Positions 8,103 through 16,434 of a stretch of DNA of 64,000 nucleotides are shown in pieces; positions within the stretch are counted from its first letter, which is position 1, and the number at the start of each line of letters is the position of its first letter. Under the pieces are notes generated by a model. It saw nothing but the letters and a program-made list of their open reading frames with translations. It ran no database searches and had not been told where the DNA came from. The stretch is from assembly GCF_003385515.1 (NCBI RefSeq), contig NZ_QNVT01000006.1, forward strand, positions 146,171-210,170, in the 5' to 3' direction. Both the position numbers and the translations under genes were made by a program. Source of the DNA: Chryseobacterium pennae (lineage in GTDB: Bacteria; Bacteroidota; Bacteroidia; Flavobacteriales; Weeksellaceae).

Positions 8103-9452
8103 TTAAAAAAGTCTTTCGTGGAAATCTTCAATTTTGCTTACTTCCTCAATCTTAATACCAAACTTTTTCTTCGGAAGTTTATTGAGATTGGAAATGAAAA
8201 TTTTCTCGTAACCCAATTTTTCGGCTTCAGTAATTCTTTGTTCTGCCTGAGCAACCGGACGGATTTCTCCGCTTAAGCCGATCTCTCCGGCAAAGCAGTA
8301 ATGTTCAGAAATGGCTATATCTTCATTGGATGAAAGAACAGAAGCTATAACTGCAAGGTCTAAAGCTGGATCATCCGTTTTTATTCCTCCGGTAATATTA
8401 AGGAAAACGTCTTTGGCTCCAAGTTGGAACCCAGCTCTTTTTTCGAGAACTGCCAGAAGCATATTCAGCCTTTTGGAATCAAATCCGGTACAGCTTCTTT
8501 GAGGAGTCCCATAAACGGCTGTACTCACCAAAGCCTGAATTTCTAAAAGCATCGGTCTGTTACCTTCCAGAGTTACTGCGACTGAGTTTCCGGAAAGCTC
8601 TTCAAACTTTTTGGTGATAAGAATTTCTGAAGGATTTTTAATTTCCTTTAATCCCTGTGAGATCATTTCGTAGATTCCGATTTCAGAAGTAGATCCGAAA
8701 CGGTTTTTATTGGCTCTCAATAATCTGAAAAGGTGATTTCTGTCTCCATCAAAGTTTAAAACCACATCTACCATGTGTTCCAGTACCTTGGGTCCGGCAA
8801 TCTGACCGTCTTTGGTAATATGGCCTACCAAAAATACAGGAATACTGTTTTCTTTAGCATATTTAATGATCTCATTGGAGCATTCTCTGATTTGGGAAAC
8901 GGTTCCGGGAGAACTTTCTATCAATTGGGACTGAAGTGTCTGAATAGAATCAATGATCATGAAATCCGGTTCCAGTTTTTTGGCTTCATGAAGAATTTTT
9001 TCCAGGGATGTTTCTGTAAAAAGGAAACAGTTCGGATTTTGAATATCTGTTAACCTGTCAGCTCTCATTTTAATCTGAGATGCACTTTCTTCCCCGGAAA
9101 CATAGAAGATTTTTTTCTTCATTTTTAAGGCAAGCTGAAGCAGCAGGGTAGATTTCCCGATTCCGGGTTCGCCACCGATCAGGGTAACAGAGCCTAAGAC
9201 AATTCCTCCTCCCAGAACGCGGTTTAGTTCTTCGGAAGGTGTTTTTATTCTTGGTTCTTCACTGGTTTCTACCTCAATGATATTGATGACATGTTGCTTG
9301 GTTTTTGAGAAAGGTACCGATTTGCTGTTGGGTTTTTCTACCACTTCTTCTACCAGAGTATTCCATTCTCCACAGTTTTTGCACTGTCCCATCCATTGGG
9401 AATATTGGGTTCCGCAGTTTTGACAGAAATATGCCGTTTTCAGTTTTGCCAT
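8103..9452 (-). CDS. radA: DNA repair protein RadA
   Basis: 449 residues, full length for RadA/Sms. N-terminal C4 zinc finger (Cys10, 13, 24, 27), Walker A GGEPGIGKST (residues 93-102), the RadA-specific KNRFG motif (249-253), and a C-terminal Lon-protease-like domain with FLNITGGIK and CFAGEIGLSGEIRPV. RadA is a hexameric ATPase that drives branch migration during recombinational repair. Single gene on the minus strand with a 232-bp gap downstream. Confidence 0.97.
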   Translation of the reverse strand: MAKLKTAYFCQNCGTQYSQWMGQCKNCGEWNTLVEEVVEKPNSKSVPFSKTKQHVINIIEVETSEEPRIKTPSEELNRVLGGGIVLGSVTLIGGEPGIGKSTLLLQLALKMKKKIFYVSGEESASQIKMRADRLTDIQNPNCFLFTETSLEKILHEAKKLEPDFMIIDSIQTLQSQLIESSPGTVSQIRECSNEIIKYAKENSIPVFLVGHITKDGQIAGPKVLEHMVDVVLNFDGDRNHLFRLLRANKNRFGSTSEIGIYEMISQGLKEIKNPSEILITKKFEELSGNSVAVTLEGNRPMLLEIQALVSTAVYGTPQRSCTGFDSKRLNMLLAVLEKRAGFQLGAKDVFLNITGGIKTDDPALDLAVIASVLSSNEDIAISEHYCFAGEIGLSGEIRPVAQAEQRITEAEKLGYEKIFISNLNKLPKKKFGIKIEEVSKIEDFHERLF

Positions 9453-9566
9453 ACTGCGAAGTTATAAAAAAAGCTTTTTTTTCTGAGGCTTACAGAGATT
9501 TAAATATCAAAAACTCGTCTTATTCACTTATAGTATGTGTTTGCATACTTGGAATAGATTTTATTC

Positions 9567-9631
9567 TCTCGCAGATTTGGCAGATTGAGTAGCTAAGAAA
9601 GATCAGTGTAATCTGCAAAATCTGCGTGAGA
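9567..9631. repeat. Imperfect palindromic repeat, ATCTGC type
   Basis: Left arm TCTCGCAGATTTGGCAGATT (9567-9586) pairs with the right arm at 9610-9631, which reads AATCTGC-A-AAATCTGCG-TG-AGA, with one mismatch and a 2-base bulge. The 23-bp loop has no coding content. The pattern resembles short ATCTGC palindromes that I recall as abundant between genes in Flavobacterium and Chryseobacterium; here it separates radA from the hydrolase/methyltransferase gene and could also act as a terminator. Confidence 0.6.
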
Positions 9632-9636
9632 AATCA

Positions 9637-11337
9637 TCAGTTAAGAACATTTACTTTCCCGGAAGAAACTGTGAAAATTCCAAAATCATCAATCAGCATC
9701 TTCTCTTTTTGAATAGTATTGAATGCCATAACTCTGTCCAGCTCTTTCTGTGAACGTCTTCTCATGATCCAGTCCTTGTTCTGATGATTATTCAGTACAT
9801 AGGCGATCATTTTCAGCTGTGGATGCCAGGGTTGTCCTGTGTACACAATGTGAGAGTCCTTTTCTGAGATGGCAACAATTCCCTGAATAGCTTTACTTGC
9901 CATCTCATTATCTCCAAAAAGTTCAAGAATACCGGAAACAATGGTGATATTGGGTTCAATATTCAGTTTTTTATACGTCTCAGGATTAAAACAATCGAAA
10001 TTAGTAAACCGGATCTGTTGGTAACCTTTTTCTTTAATCACCTTTTCACCGATTTCGATATTAGACTTTACAAACTCATTAATGACAATTTCAGCTTCAG
10101 GATATTTCTCTTTAATATCAAATAAATAATTTCCGGTACCTCCGGCAATATCAAGAATTTTAACAGCTCTTCCCTGTTGTTTAAGTACCTGAATATTTTG
10201 TTCTAAAAGCTGAAGCAAATGTTGTTTTCTGATACGGATTCCTTTCCAGCCAATGGCATTGAGATAATTCTTATCCATCATTTTTCCAAAACCTAATTTT
10301 CCTTTCGGCTGGTTCTGATAAACATAATCCAATGAAGCACCGGAATCAAATCCATACTTTAATCCGATAGCCATTCCATTGCTTATTTTTCCGATCTTTC
10401 CCAGGGAGAGTTTCTGAAGTTTAAAGTTCAGATTGTTTCCAACATTATTTTTCAGATCCTGCTCTTCTTTTACAGAAAATGGGTCAGGGGAAAGATGGGT
10501 CTGTTTTGGAACTCTGTTAAAACATTTTTCAGCAAAATCTACAATTTTATCGTATACTTTTTCTTTTCCGGAATCGGATAAAATGCCGTGGAAGAAATCG
10601 GGCAGTATCTCGTACTTTTTTAAATCTGTATCCAGTTTATCATGGAATATTTTTTGGTCTTTATTAAAAACCACATGATCTTTTTCTGCAGCTAAAATCA
10701 ATGTTGGAGTATCTATTGCTTCAGCATCTTCTGTTAAACGTTTTCCAGCTTTGGCAAGATCAATAAGAAGTTCCGCATCAATGGATCTGGAGATCAATGG
10801 ATCAGTATCGTAAGCTTTCTGTTGTTCAGGATCATGGGTCAGCATCTTCGATTTTACATAACTTTTGATGATTAACCCTTTTTTCAGCTTGGTTCCCAAT
10901 GTAATCATTTCATTAGCCAAAGGAACAATAAGATTAATCCTGAATGCCGGTGCCAAAAGAGCCATGCCTGAAATGCCAGGAGCAAAATCATGAGCCCAGG
11001 CAGCAGCAACCACTCCCCCTATACTATTGGCAACTACAAAAATATCTGAGATCTTCACCTCATATTTTGTGTAAAGAAATTTTGAAAAAGCATTCAGATC
11101 GCGAACATAATCCATGAAAACGGATGAGGTTGTAGCAGGAGTATGGCCATGGCCACGGAGATCAAAAGCAAAAATATTATATTTCGAAAACTGTGGTGAC
11201 TGAGCAATATCATTAAGCCTTTCAGAATGTTCATGACCTCGGTGGATCATGATGATGCTTTTCTGATGGGGCTGGTAATTCCATTCCCTGTAAAAAATCT
11301 CATTGTTATCAAAACTTGTAAAATGTCCGCTGTTCAT
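9637..11337 (-). CDS. Bifunctional alpha/beta hydrolase / SAM methyltransferase (YnbC-like)
   Basis: 566 residues in two domains. Residues about 1-280 are an alpha/beta hydrolase: oxyanion region FDLRGHGHT, nucleophile Ser105 in ANSIGG, probable acid Asp in LAAEKDHVV and His in FFHGILSD. Residues about 310-566 are a class I methyltransferase with SAM motif KILDIAGGTGNY and acidic VINEF. The order and length match E. coli YnbC, encoded beside CDP-alcohol phosphatidyltransferase, CdsA-like and phosphatase genes as here. The hydrolase half resembles lysophospholipase/monoglyceride lipases. Substrate unknown. Last gene of the cluster, 3 bp after the phosphatase gene. Confidence 0.85.
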   Translation of the reverse strand: MNSGHFTSFDNNEIFYREWNYQPHQKSIIMIHRGHEHSERLNDIAQSPQFSKYNIFAFDLRGHGHTPATTSSVFMDYVRDLNAFSKFLYTKYEVKISDIFVVANSIGGVVAAAWAHDFAPGISGMALLAPAFRINLIVPLANEMITLGTKLKKGLIIKSYVKSKMLTHDPEQQKAYDTDPLISRSIDAELLIDLAKAGKRLTEDAEAIDTPTLILAAEKDHVVFNKDQKIFHDKLDTDLKKYEILPDFFHGILSDSGKEKVYDKIVDFAEKCFNRVPKQTHLSPDPFSVKEEQDLKNNVGNNLNFKLQKLSLGKIGKISNGMAIGLKYGFDSGASLDYVYQNQPKGKLGFGKMMDKNYLNAIGWKGIRIRKQHLLQLLEQNIQVLKQQGRAVKILDIAGGTGNYLFDIKEKYPEAEIVINEFVKSNIEIGEKVIKEKGYQQIRFTNFDCFNPETYKKLNIEPNITIVSGILELFGDNEMASKAIQGIVAISEKDSHIVYTGQPWHPQLKMIAYVLNNHQNKDWIMRRRSQKELDRVMAFNTIQKEKMLIDDFGIFTVSSGKVNVLN

Positions 11338-11340
11338 AGG

Positions 11341-12642
11341 TTAAAATTTTTTGAGAAAATCCTGCAGGTAAGAATGGATAATGATATGCTTATTGCTGGT
11401 TTTCATAATGGTTATTGCTTCCTCTAAGGGTAAAGATAAAATATTTTTGATTACCAGAATCCCGATTACAGAACTTCTGGTAAATCCCATTGTACAATGG
11501 ATGAGTATTTTCCCATCTTCAGGAAGATGTCTGTGGGTTCTGCTGATTTCTGTGATGAGAGATTGTGTTCTTTCAAGATCAAATGTTCCTATATCTAAAA
11601 TAGGACGGAAAAAATAATTAGCCTGCTCTTTTAGCAATAAGTTTTCCTCAATTTCAGGAGAAAGATCATACACAAAAGTATTTTTATCTGCCTTAAAATA
11701 TTTTAAAGTTTCCTGATCCGGTTTTGATGAAATATAAATACGGGAAACAGGTTCAACAGGTGTTTTATTTTTTCGGAGTAGTCTCCAGAATATCCGGTAC
11801 ATTAAAAGATATGGAAAATAAAAGATCTTTTTGATCCAGGAAATGTTTCCGTTTCTATCTTTTAAGAAATAGGTATTGTCTTTTTGATAATGATAACCGA
11901 TGCAAAAATTCATCAGAGCCGGCCATAGCAGGATTAGTCCTGGTTGTCCTGAAAACTGATTCAATAATAATGCAGCCAGAATAAACATCCAGGCCGATAA
12001 AAAATAAAAATTCGCGACATAAAAATTCCTGTATTGGAAATCTTTTTTTCGGTAAGGAAAGATGATAAAACTGATATGAGAAAGTATAGCACCCGTTATG
12101 ATGTCAATACCATGATGCTGATAGGTAGTTAACGTTGAAAACCCTAATAAAATAAGCAAGAGTAGAAGAAAAGTCCTTCCTTTTTGTAATGTTCTGAAAA
12201 CAGACCAGAAGATCAATGCATAAGAAATATGTAATGAAGGAGCCTGATTAAAAGGTGAATCAAATGTTTTTAAAAACTGAAAAGAATATCTCAAAATGAA
12301 ATTTTCAATATCAGGTTTTTGTAAAGAAAACTTTAAAGGAAACAACAGAAAAGAGATCCCTGCAATAATTGTCACAAAGAGCATTCTTTGGGTCAAAACC
12401 TTAAGCTGTTCTTTATTAGTACAAAGGAAAAATACCAGATAGAAAAATAATCCACTGGTCATATACGGAATAATCGTCCATGGAATAAACGGAATATATT
12501 TTTCAAAGTCAAAAACAAACGATGGAACCTCCGGTAATGCTGAAATATGCCACGCCGTATAATTGTAAACCACAGTGAATACAACGGAACAAAGTAGCAG
12601 AGCATACAACTTCTGCTGTATTTTCAATCGTTTTTCATCCAT
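11341..12642 (-). CDS. PAP2 / dual-specificity phosphatase fusion (YnbD-like)
   Basis: 433 residues from the ATG at 12642 (the open frame begins earlier at a GTG inside the SDR gene). Several N-terminal membrane segments carry a PAP2 lipid phosphatase/transferase core: PSLHISYALIFW and HHGIDIITG, the His/Asp pattern seen in sphingomyelin- and inositol-phosphoceramide-synthase relatives. A cytosolic C-terminal domain has the phosphatase loop HCTMGFTRSS, i.e. Cys-x5-Arg. The same fusion exists in E. coli YnbD. Likely acts on a phospholipid head group or lipid phosphate at the inner membrane; actual substrate unknown. Overlaps the SDR gene by 19 bp. Confidence 0.85.
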   Translation of the reverse strand: MDEKRLKIQQKLYALLLCSVVFTVVYNYTAWHISALPEVPSFVFDFEKYIPFIPWTIIPYMTSGLFFYLVFFLCTNKEQLKVLTQRMLFVTIIAGISFLLFPLKFSLQKPDIENFILRYSFQFLKTFDSPFNQAPSLHISYALIFWSVFRTLQKGRTFLLLLLILLGFSTLTTYQHHGIDIITGAILSHISFIIFPYRKKDFQYRNFYVANFYFLSAWMFILAALLLNQFSGQPGLILLWPALMNFCIGYHYQKDNTYFLKDRNGNISWIKKIFYFPYLLMYRIFWRLLRKNKTPVEPVSRIYISSKPDQETLKYFKADKNTFVYDLSPEIEENLLLKEQANYFFRPILDIGTFDLERTQSLITEISRTHRHLPEDGKILIHCTMGFTRSSVIGILVIKNILSLPLEEAITIMKTSNKHIIIHSYLQDFLKKF

Positions 12643-13379
12643 TTTGCTTTTCTGAACATAATGATATTTAGTAATGAAGAAGGAAGCAGGGATAAAGATT
12701 TCATCATCCACTTCATTTTTGCTGGAAAAATAATTAATTTTTCTTTGTCTTCAATGGCTTTGGTAATAATAGAAACTGCTGTTTCCAAATTGGTGAGAAA
12801 TGGTTTTTTGCTTAAATCATTTTGATTCAGCTTACGTAACTTTTCAGTATCCACATAGCCAGGTGCAATAGTGGTTACAGAAATTCCAAAAGGTTTCAGG
12901 GCACGGCGGTAAGCATCGGCAATCTGAATGACAGATCTTTTACTCTTAGTATATAAACTGGAATTTTCATAATTCATAATTCCGGAAACTGAGGCAATGA
13001 CAGCAATATTTCCGCTTTTCTGCTTTTTCATAGCTTTTCTTGCAGCTTCAAAACAGTTCACCGTTCCTAAAATGTTAGTCTGCAGCATTTCCTCCGCTTC
13101 TTCATAGGAGATTTTTCCTGCCACATCTTCTGCATAGCTTCCGGCACAATTAATAAAGATATCAAGTTGATCTTTATCCACAAGGAAAGACTTTAATGTG
13201 GATAAAACAGAACTCATTTCGCAAACGTCTGTCTGGAAAACCTGCAAGGTTTCGAAATGGCTATCGGTAATTTTTGCAGGATCTCTTCCACAAACTCCTA
13301 CACAATATCCTTTTGAAAGATAATGCCGGGCCAGAGAATAGCCAATACCAGAAGTTCCGCCTGCAATAAAAACATTCAT
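12624..13379 (-). CDS. SDR family NAD(P)-dependent oxidoreductase
   Basis: 251 residues with the Rossmann motif FIAGGTSGIGYSLA near the N-terminus, the NAG-equivalent INCAGSYAE, catalytic Ser in VIASVSG and the active-site pair YTKSK (Tyr-x3-Lys). PGYVDTEKL follows. Belongs to the classical short-chain dehydrogenases; substrate not predictable. It leads the SDR-phosphatase-hydrolase half of the lipid cluster. A 461-bp gap upstream separates it from the patatin-like gene, so it probably has its own promoter. Confidence 0.85.
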   Translation of the reverse strand: MNVFIAGGTSGIGYSLARHYLSKGYCVGVCGRDPAKITDSHFETLQVFQTDVCEMSSVLSTLKSFLVDKDQLDIFINCAGSYAEDVAGKISYEEAEEMLQTNILGTVNCFEAARKAMKKQKSGNIAVIASVSGIMNYENSSLYTKSKRSVIQIADAYRRALKPFGISVTTIAPGYVDTEKLRKLNQNDLSKKPFLTNLETAVSIITKAIEDKEKLIIFPAKMKWMMKSLSLLPSSLLNIIMFRKAKWMKND

Positions 13380-13567
13380 GAGTATGTTGTGATTTTCAAT
13401 TGTATGTAAAAATAAATTTTAAAAATGAAAAATAAGGATGTTTTGCTACGGATACATAATAATTTTATTTTCCCACTGCTGTTGCAGATTTATACGGATG
13501 ACTCGTTTTGAAGTGGATGTCTTGATCTCGGAAAAAATCAGAAAATTTTTGATTCATATTTTGATAT

Positions 13568-13744
13568 TGTGGATAACTTTTTTATATTATAAATTAGACT
13601 TATTTATGAAAAATCGTTTAATAGATGTAATTTATAACTTGTTGAATTTTTGATGAATATGGAGATATGTTTTCTGCAATTCCATATTGTGGATAACTTT
13701 TTTAACCGCAGACTGTACAGATTTATGCAGGTGCTTGTGGATAA
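13568..13744. other. Cluster of three DnaA boxes in an AT-rich gap (possible replication origin)
   Basis: The 461-bp gap 13380-13840 has no convincing gene. It holds three perfect DnaA boxes TGTGGATAA (complement TTATCCACA), all in the same orientation, at 13568-13576, 13688-13696 and 13736-13744. The first two sit in a longer shared repeat, ATATTGTGGATAACTTTTTT (13565-13584 and 13685-13704). Between them lies very AT-rich sequence (about 13578-13660) that could serve as an unwinding element. Genes run minus-strand for about 8 kb on the left and mostly plus-strand for about 17 kb on the right. Consistent with oriC but not proof. Confidence 0.45.
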
Positions 13745-13840
13745 TAAATCAGAAATTTTCAACACTTTTATGTGTTTTTTATACGAAGACTTGTTACGTG
13801 AAAATAATATGGGAGGTTAAAACTTTTGTGGTTAAAAAAA

Positions 13841-14884
13841 TTATAATTTAGTCTTTATTCCTTTCACGGTTTGATCAAAACCATACTGCCACTGCATTTC
13901 CATATCCTGTACAAATTGCTGATAAGTTTTCGGCAATGAAAAATCAATCTCCAATTTTTTCCAGTTAATGCTTTTTTCCGGATAATGACCTTTTAAAACT
14001 TCTTTTATGCTGGTAGTGTCAATCTGATAATCAACTTTAATCTGATTGGTTTCCAATAATCTTTCATTAGCATTGAAACCAAAAACCGAACGGATTAGTG
14101 CCTCTTCAATTGAGGTGTAAGGCTGCTTTTTTTCAGTAATGATTTCCTGGGAAAGATGTTTTGCCAGTTCAACGGGAATAAGATCAATAACTCCGCCCAT
14201 AAAATAACTCTGTTTGAGAAGTACAGGACTCACATAAAACATATCAGAGATAGAAGCTCTTGTACTTTCAAGTAGCGAAGCGTCTGTTATAAGTTTAGAA
14301 TCTTTTTCAACGGCGCTGTTTTTAAAACTGTTGAAAGTAACGGAAATATGCTCCGCGTTTATTTTTTTCGCTGTTTCAGAATCAGTGAAGATTACTTTTC
14401 TGAACAATTTTTTTTCATTTCTTGTCTGTTGGGACTCCTGTGGACTAAAAAGAAGTTCAGATCCAATAATAAGGGTTGGAATTTCTTTTGAAAACCTAGT
14501 ACCTTTTAGTGAGGGAAAACATTCAGAAAGATCTTGAGGCATTTTCACAATATACCGATTGAAAACATCTTCAATGAATGGCGCTTTTCTTTTATCAAAG
14601 CATTTTATTAATGAAAAAACACCTATCTCAGAGAGTTTTTTATGTTTGGTCAATGCTGTTTTTGATACAAACTGATAGTATTCTTCTGATTTCATATATT
14701 CCTTTCGGGAAAAATGATCGGGAAAAGCGTTGATAACAGTTGCTGCAAAAGATCCGCCGCAGGTTGCAATGAGAATATCCGGTTTCATCCCAAGTTCATC
14801 CAGGGCTGCAAAAATACCGAGGTAAATCATTAGCCTTGTTCCGCCTCCTGAGAAAATGACTGATCTTTTAAATTTTTCATCCAT
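13841..14884 (-). CDS. Patatin-like protein with substituted catalytic residues
   Basis: 347 residues with the patatin oxyanion loop SGGGTRL (residues 12-18). The nucleophile elbow, normally GxSxG, reads ATCGG: counting from the glycine loop the serine position is Cys42. The catalytic aspartate of the usual DGG motif is replaced in FMGGVIDLIPV (Met229). Patatins are acyl hydrolases acting on phospholipids; this one either uses Cys, uses another Ser/Asp, or is a non-catalytic binder. It sits 4 bp after the CdsA-like gene, inside the ynb-type lipid cluster, where E. coli has no such gene. Confidence 0.75.
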   Translation of the reverse strand: MDEKFKRSVIFSGGGTRLMIYLGIFAALDELGMKPDILIATCGGSFAATVINAFPDHFSRKEYMKSEEYYQFVSKTALTKHKKLSEIGVFSLIKCFDKRKAPFIEDVFNRYIVKMPQDLSECFPSLKGTRFSKEIPTLIIGSELLFSPQESQQTRNEKKLFRKVIFTDSETAKKINAEHISVTFNSFKNSAVEKDSKLITDASLLESTRASISDMFYVSPVLLKQSYFMGGVIDLIPVELAKHLSQEIITEKKQPYTSIEEALIRSVFGFNANERLLETNQIKVDYQIDTTSIKEVLKGHYPEKSINWKKLEIDFSLPKTYQQFVQDMEMQWQYGFDQTVKGIKTKL

Positions 14885-14888
14885 GATT

Positions 14889-15689
14889 TTAATTCTTTAT
14901 CAAAAATGAAAGGATCCAGAAGAATAAGGGAGCATTAAAAATAAGACTGTCCATTCTGTCCAAAAGGCCTCCATGGCCGGGTAGGAGTGTGCCTGTATCT
15001 TTTACTTCTGTTTTTCTTTTTAAATAAGACATGAAAATATCTCCGCAAAACCCTGAAATTCCCAAGGCTATTCCAATAATACTATTGGTGAAGATACCGG
15101 TTTTCAGTAAAAAGAATCCTAAAATATTACTTAGGATCACCGTAAGGAAAATGCCTCCTATAAGTCCTTCTCGCGTTTTATTCGGACTGATTTTGGGTAC
15201 GATTTTATGTTTGCCAAAGAATTTTCCCATCAGATACTGAAAAACATCATTGAGCTCTGTTACCACAACAAGGAAAATAATGGAACTAAGCCCATTGGAA
15301 CTGCATCTTATCCATAACAGATGTGGAAAAGCAAAAAGGCAGACCAGCAGAGCAATAAGAATCCCATACAATTGTTGTACAGAATCTCTTACAATTAAAA
15401 AATAAAGAAAGACAGTAGCTCCTAAGATAAAACTGTACAAAAAGTAATATTCAATATTAAAAAAGTATAACAGTAAAAACTGGGCAATTCCGATGAATAT
15501 AGCAGGATTTACAGGATTTATAACTTTAAGCATTCTTGAAAATTCAAAAAAAGCCTGAAAGCTTATCCATGAAATAAAAATGGTCATGGCAAGAGGATGT
15601 GAAATTCCGAGGGCAAAAACTATAATGATATAAATCCAGGTCTTTACTCTTAAGGGAACGTCTGCGAATTTATTTTGTTCAGACTTCAT
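14889..15689 (-). CDS. Phosphatidate cytidylyltransferase-like protein (YnbB-like)
   Basis: 266 residues, polytopic membrane protein, with the complete CdsA signature near the C-terminus: SYLKRKTEVKD, then TGTLLPGHGGLLDRMDS. CdsA enzymes make CDP-diacylglycerol from phosphatidate and CTP. The segment KHKIVPKISPNKTREG is also conserved in the family. Being paired with a CDP-alcohol phosphatidyltransferase (11-bp overlap), it probably supplies a dedicated CDP-lipid for that enzyme rather than being the cell's only housekeeping CdsA. Resembles E. coli YnbB in context. Confidence 0.9.
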   Translation of the reverse strand: MKSEQNKFADVPLRVKTWIYIIIVFALGISHPLAMTIFISWISFQAFFEFSRMLKVINPVNPAIFIGIAQFLLLYFFNIEYYFLYSFILGATVFLYFLIVRDSVQQLYGILIALLVCLFAFPHLLWIRCSSNGLSSIIFLVVVTELNDVFQYLMGKFFGKHKIVPKISPNKTREGLIGGIFLTVILSNILGFFLLKTGIFTNSIIGIALGISGFCGDIFMSYLKRKTEVKDTGTLLPGHGGLLDRMDSLIFNAPLFFWILSFLIKN

Positions 15690-16281
15690 TCAGTGATTTC
15701 TTAAGTCGGGTATAGGTGCTGATCAGTAGCAGAATGATGATGATTCCTATAATATAATTTGAAACCGCTGTGATGCTGACCCCAAAAAACACGAGTAAAC
15801 CATATAATCCTAAGATAAGTGCACGATCACTTTTCCCCATAGGGCCATCATAACGGCGCTCTTTTCCTACAATTTTTCCTATCAGTCCTGCAAATTCATT
15901 AATCACACTTAAGGCAATGAAAATAACAATCAGGTATATACTTTCGGGCTGAAATTTTAACAAAGGAAAAAATATAATCACATCAGACACAATATCACCT
16001 ACCTCATTTAAAACCTCTCCCAGTTTGCTGGTTTGGTTGAATCTCCTGGCCATCATTCCGTCTAAAGCATTTAAAGCCATTCTTAAAAGCAATCCGATCG
16101 GAAGACTCAGAAAAAGCCATTTTGATGAATCTGCATTCCAAAATAGTACCCCAATTATAGCGGATAACAGAATCGAGCTGATTGTAATCTGATTGGCTGT
16201 AATTTTATTCTTATTTAAAAATAATAAAACAGGAGTAAGCAGCTGCTGGAATTTTGGTTTGAGTTTATATACCGAAATCAT
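15679..16281 (-). CDS. CDP-alcohol phosphatidyltransferase family protein (YnbA-like)
   Basis: 200 residues with about six membrane segments. The family motif D-x2-D-G-x2-A-R-x8-G-x3-D-x3-D is present, but reads N71-A-L-D74-G with A78-R79, G88, N92 and D96: the first and third metal-binding aspartates are asparagines. My recollection is that E. coli YnbA has the same NALDG and LNETGD pattern, so this is probably a subfamily trait. Expected role: transfer of a phosphatidyl group from a CDP-lipid to an alcohol. First gene of the cluster; its -7 box lies at 16314-16321. Confidence 0.85.
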   Translation of the reverse strand: MISVYKLKPKFQQLLTPVLLFLNKNKITANQITISSILLSAIIGVLFWNADSSKWLFLSLPIGLLLRMALNALDGMMARRFNQTSKLGEVLNEVGDIVSDVIIFFPLLKFQPESIYLIVIFIALSVINEFAGLIGKIVGKERRYDGPMGKSDRALILGLYGLLVFFGVSITAVSNYIIGIIIILLLISTYTRLKKSLNEV

Positions 16282-16313
16282 GGTGATTATTACTTTGTAT
16301 CATTTGTCTTTAT

Positions 16314-16321
16314 CAAATATA
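16314..16321 (-). promoter_or_regulatory. Probable -7 promoter element of the ynb-type cluster
   Basis: The minus strand reads TATATTTG at 16321-16314, a perfect TAnnTTTG match, 32 bp upstream of the phosphatidyltransferase start codon. No clear TTG at -33 spacing. Confidence 0.5.
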
Positions 16322-16388
16322 GAGAAAAATTTTAATCAGGATTTATAATTGTTTGAAGGGTGTTTTCTCATTTTAAAAATCTAAAAAA

Positions 16389-16419
16389 TTGCTTTGTATC
16401 TCTTTTTCCCATAACTTTG
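16389..16419 (+). promoter_or_regulatory. pyrG promoter
   Basis: TTG at 16389-16391 and TAACTTTG at 16412-16419 separated by 20 bp, matching the Bacteroidota -33/-7 arrangement. The start codon at 16435 is 15 bp downstream. This also shows that the frame's upstream extension to 16360 cannot be translated from this transcript. Confidence 0.65.
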
Positions 16420-16434
16420 CACAAACCTAATCTA

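Noticed and set aside
13438..13653. 71-codon frame in the DnaA-box gap
   Set aside because: Compositionally like translated AT-rich noncoding DNA, and it contains a DnaA box; no start context or homology recognised.
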